Positions 63,139 through 64,000 of a stretch of DNA of 64,000 bases are shown here, one piece after another (the first letter of the stretch is position 1; each line of letters starts with the position of its first letter). The stretch comes from Bolinopsis microptera. Lineage: Eukaryota; Ctenophora; Tentaculata; Lobata; Bolinopsidae. The position numbers and the translations under genes were made by a program. The stretch lies in the NCBI RefSeq assembly GCF_026151205.1, contig NC_087075.1:3756359-3820358 (forward strand), given 5' to 3'. Under the pieces are notes generated by a model. The model worked only from the letters and a program-made list of their open reading frames with translations, had not been told where the DNA came from and searched no databases.

Positions 63139-64000
63139 ATATATATATAATATATAATATAGACGCTTTTTGCAGTCAATTGTAGCCTACATTTAAGTGT
63201 CCGTAGATTCGAAAGTATAAACGATACAGTCATCTCGAACCACAGGTTTTAAAGATAATCGTTTAAGCTTTAGTTTACATTGTATTGAAAAATAATTTAA
63301 CGTCATCATCGTCACTTGATGACGTCATCAAATTAAGTGTTTTAAAAACTTGATTTTTGACAAAGTAACAACTTTTCAAATCGATTTTACGCTATTAAGG
63401 AGTAATTTTATTCAAAATCTGAGGACATTTTCATCTTAGATAATTGTTCAAGCATTCCGAAAATCTACCGGAATAGTTTCCTACCTTGCTCCTTCATAAA
63501 GATATTTGCTATTGAAGTTAGTGCTTTTTTGAAGAATAATTTTATAAAAACACAAAAGTTGTGAATTAGTATTCTCTGGTGTTGGGTCATCCCTTGGGTT
63601 GTGGAGCTCAATTTTGCTTCTTAAAGGTGTAAATTGTGTTATAGGCTAGTTTTAAAGTTAAAAATCGAAAAGGTGCACACGTGGGGACACGCCCAAATTT
63701 ATTTAAAATAGCTAAAATCACTAAAAATTTTGATTTTCACGATTTTTATCAACTTTGAAGTCCCGTTGTGACCCAAGTTCTTTTTGAAATCTTCTGAAAC
63801 TTTGCATGCTTATCAAACTATATATTAAATACCACTATGCAAAAATTTACGGTGATTCAATATTGTATGCGCACGCAACGTCCGCTCAAAGTTTGCACGT
63901 GCGAAAGGTGAGAATTTTGCTCATTCGAATTCGAATATATTCTGCTTTCCACGATATTTAAATGGCATTATATATGAATTTAATGCCAACTTGAATGAGT
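63139..64000. other. No gene seen
   Basis: AT-rich sequence with phrases (cgtggggacacgccc, ttttgatttt) like the degraded transposon interiors elsewhere in the window. Nothing to annotate with confidence. Confidence 0.35.

Overview
The window is nuclear DNA from an animal, most likely a non-bilaterian or other invertebrate metazoan; I cannot name the species. It is AT-rich, its genes are split into many short exons with GT/AG introns, it carries animal-specific families (adhesion GPCR with a GAIN/GPS region, rhodopsin-like GPCR, pentraxin, F5/8C-type lectin), and the space between exons is full of class II elements and minisatellites. I built gene models by joining open stretches at GT/AG borders and requiring the codon phase to close at every junction. 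Four multi-exon models close from start to stop with no mismatch.

Layout. 2.6-7.6 kb, minus: a complete nine-exon DDI1/DDI2-type aspartic protease gene (UBL, retroviral-type protease fold, UBA). 8.5-9.7 kb, minus: a three-exon coatomer zeta subunit. 10.9-26.1 kb, minus: a twelve-exon type II Golgi membrane protein of the GOLIM4/GOLM class, with introns expanded by 4-, 11- and 61-bp tandem repeats and two 2-kb transposons. A small secreted-protein gene lies on the opposite strand inside one of those introns (19.9-20.8 kb). 26.7-37 kb is mostly repeats: a tRNA-type SINE, a LINE remnant, a broken rhodopsin-like GPCR with a partial second copy, and a FLYWCH/MULE transposase remnant. 38.3-39.7 kb, plus: a secreted lectin-like gene with two nearly identical domains, followed by a 1.3-kb C/T-rich tract. 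40-51 kb is again repeat-dominated: hairpin repeats, a dead mariner, a hAT-like element and a LINE reverse-transcriptase tail. 51.7-58.7 kb, plus: a complete 17-exon adhesion GPCR whose N-terminus is a 21-residue-repeat coiled coil. 59.6-60.3 kb, minus: a secreted pentraxin-like protein. The rest has a MITE and a 426-bp tandem duplication.

The most interesting signal is recurrent tandem duplication of splice junctions. In the DDI gene (67-bp unit, 3 copies) and the GOLIM4-like gene (61-bp unit, 33 copies) each repeat unit contains an exon-edge copy with its own AG acceptor and GT donor, and the exon-like part is 39 or 18 nt, both multiples of three. Smaller duplications of acceptor regions occur twice in the adhesion GPCR. 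An 11-bp repeat family is repeatedly found directly against 3' splice sites. I found no CRISPR array, operon or rRNA gene, as expected for this kind of genome. Names are from recognised sequence patterns only; no database was searched.
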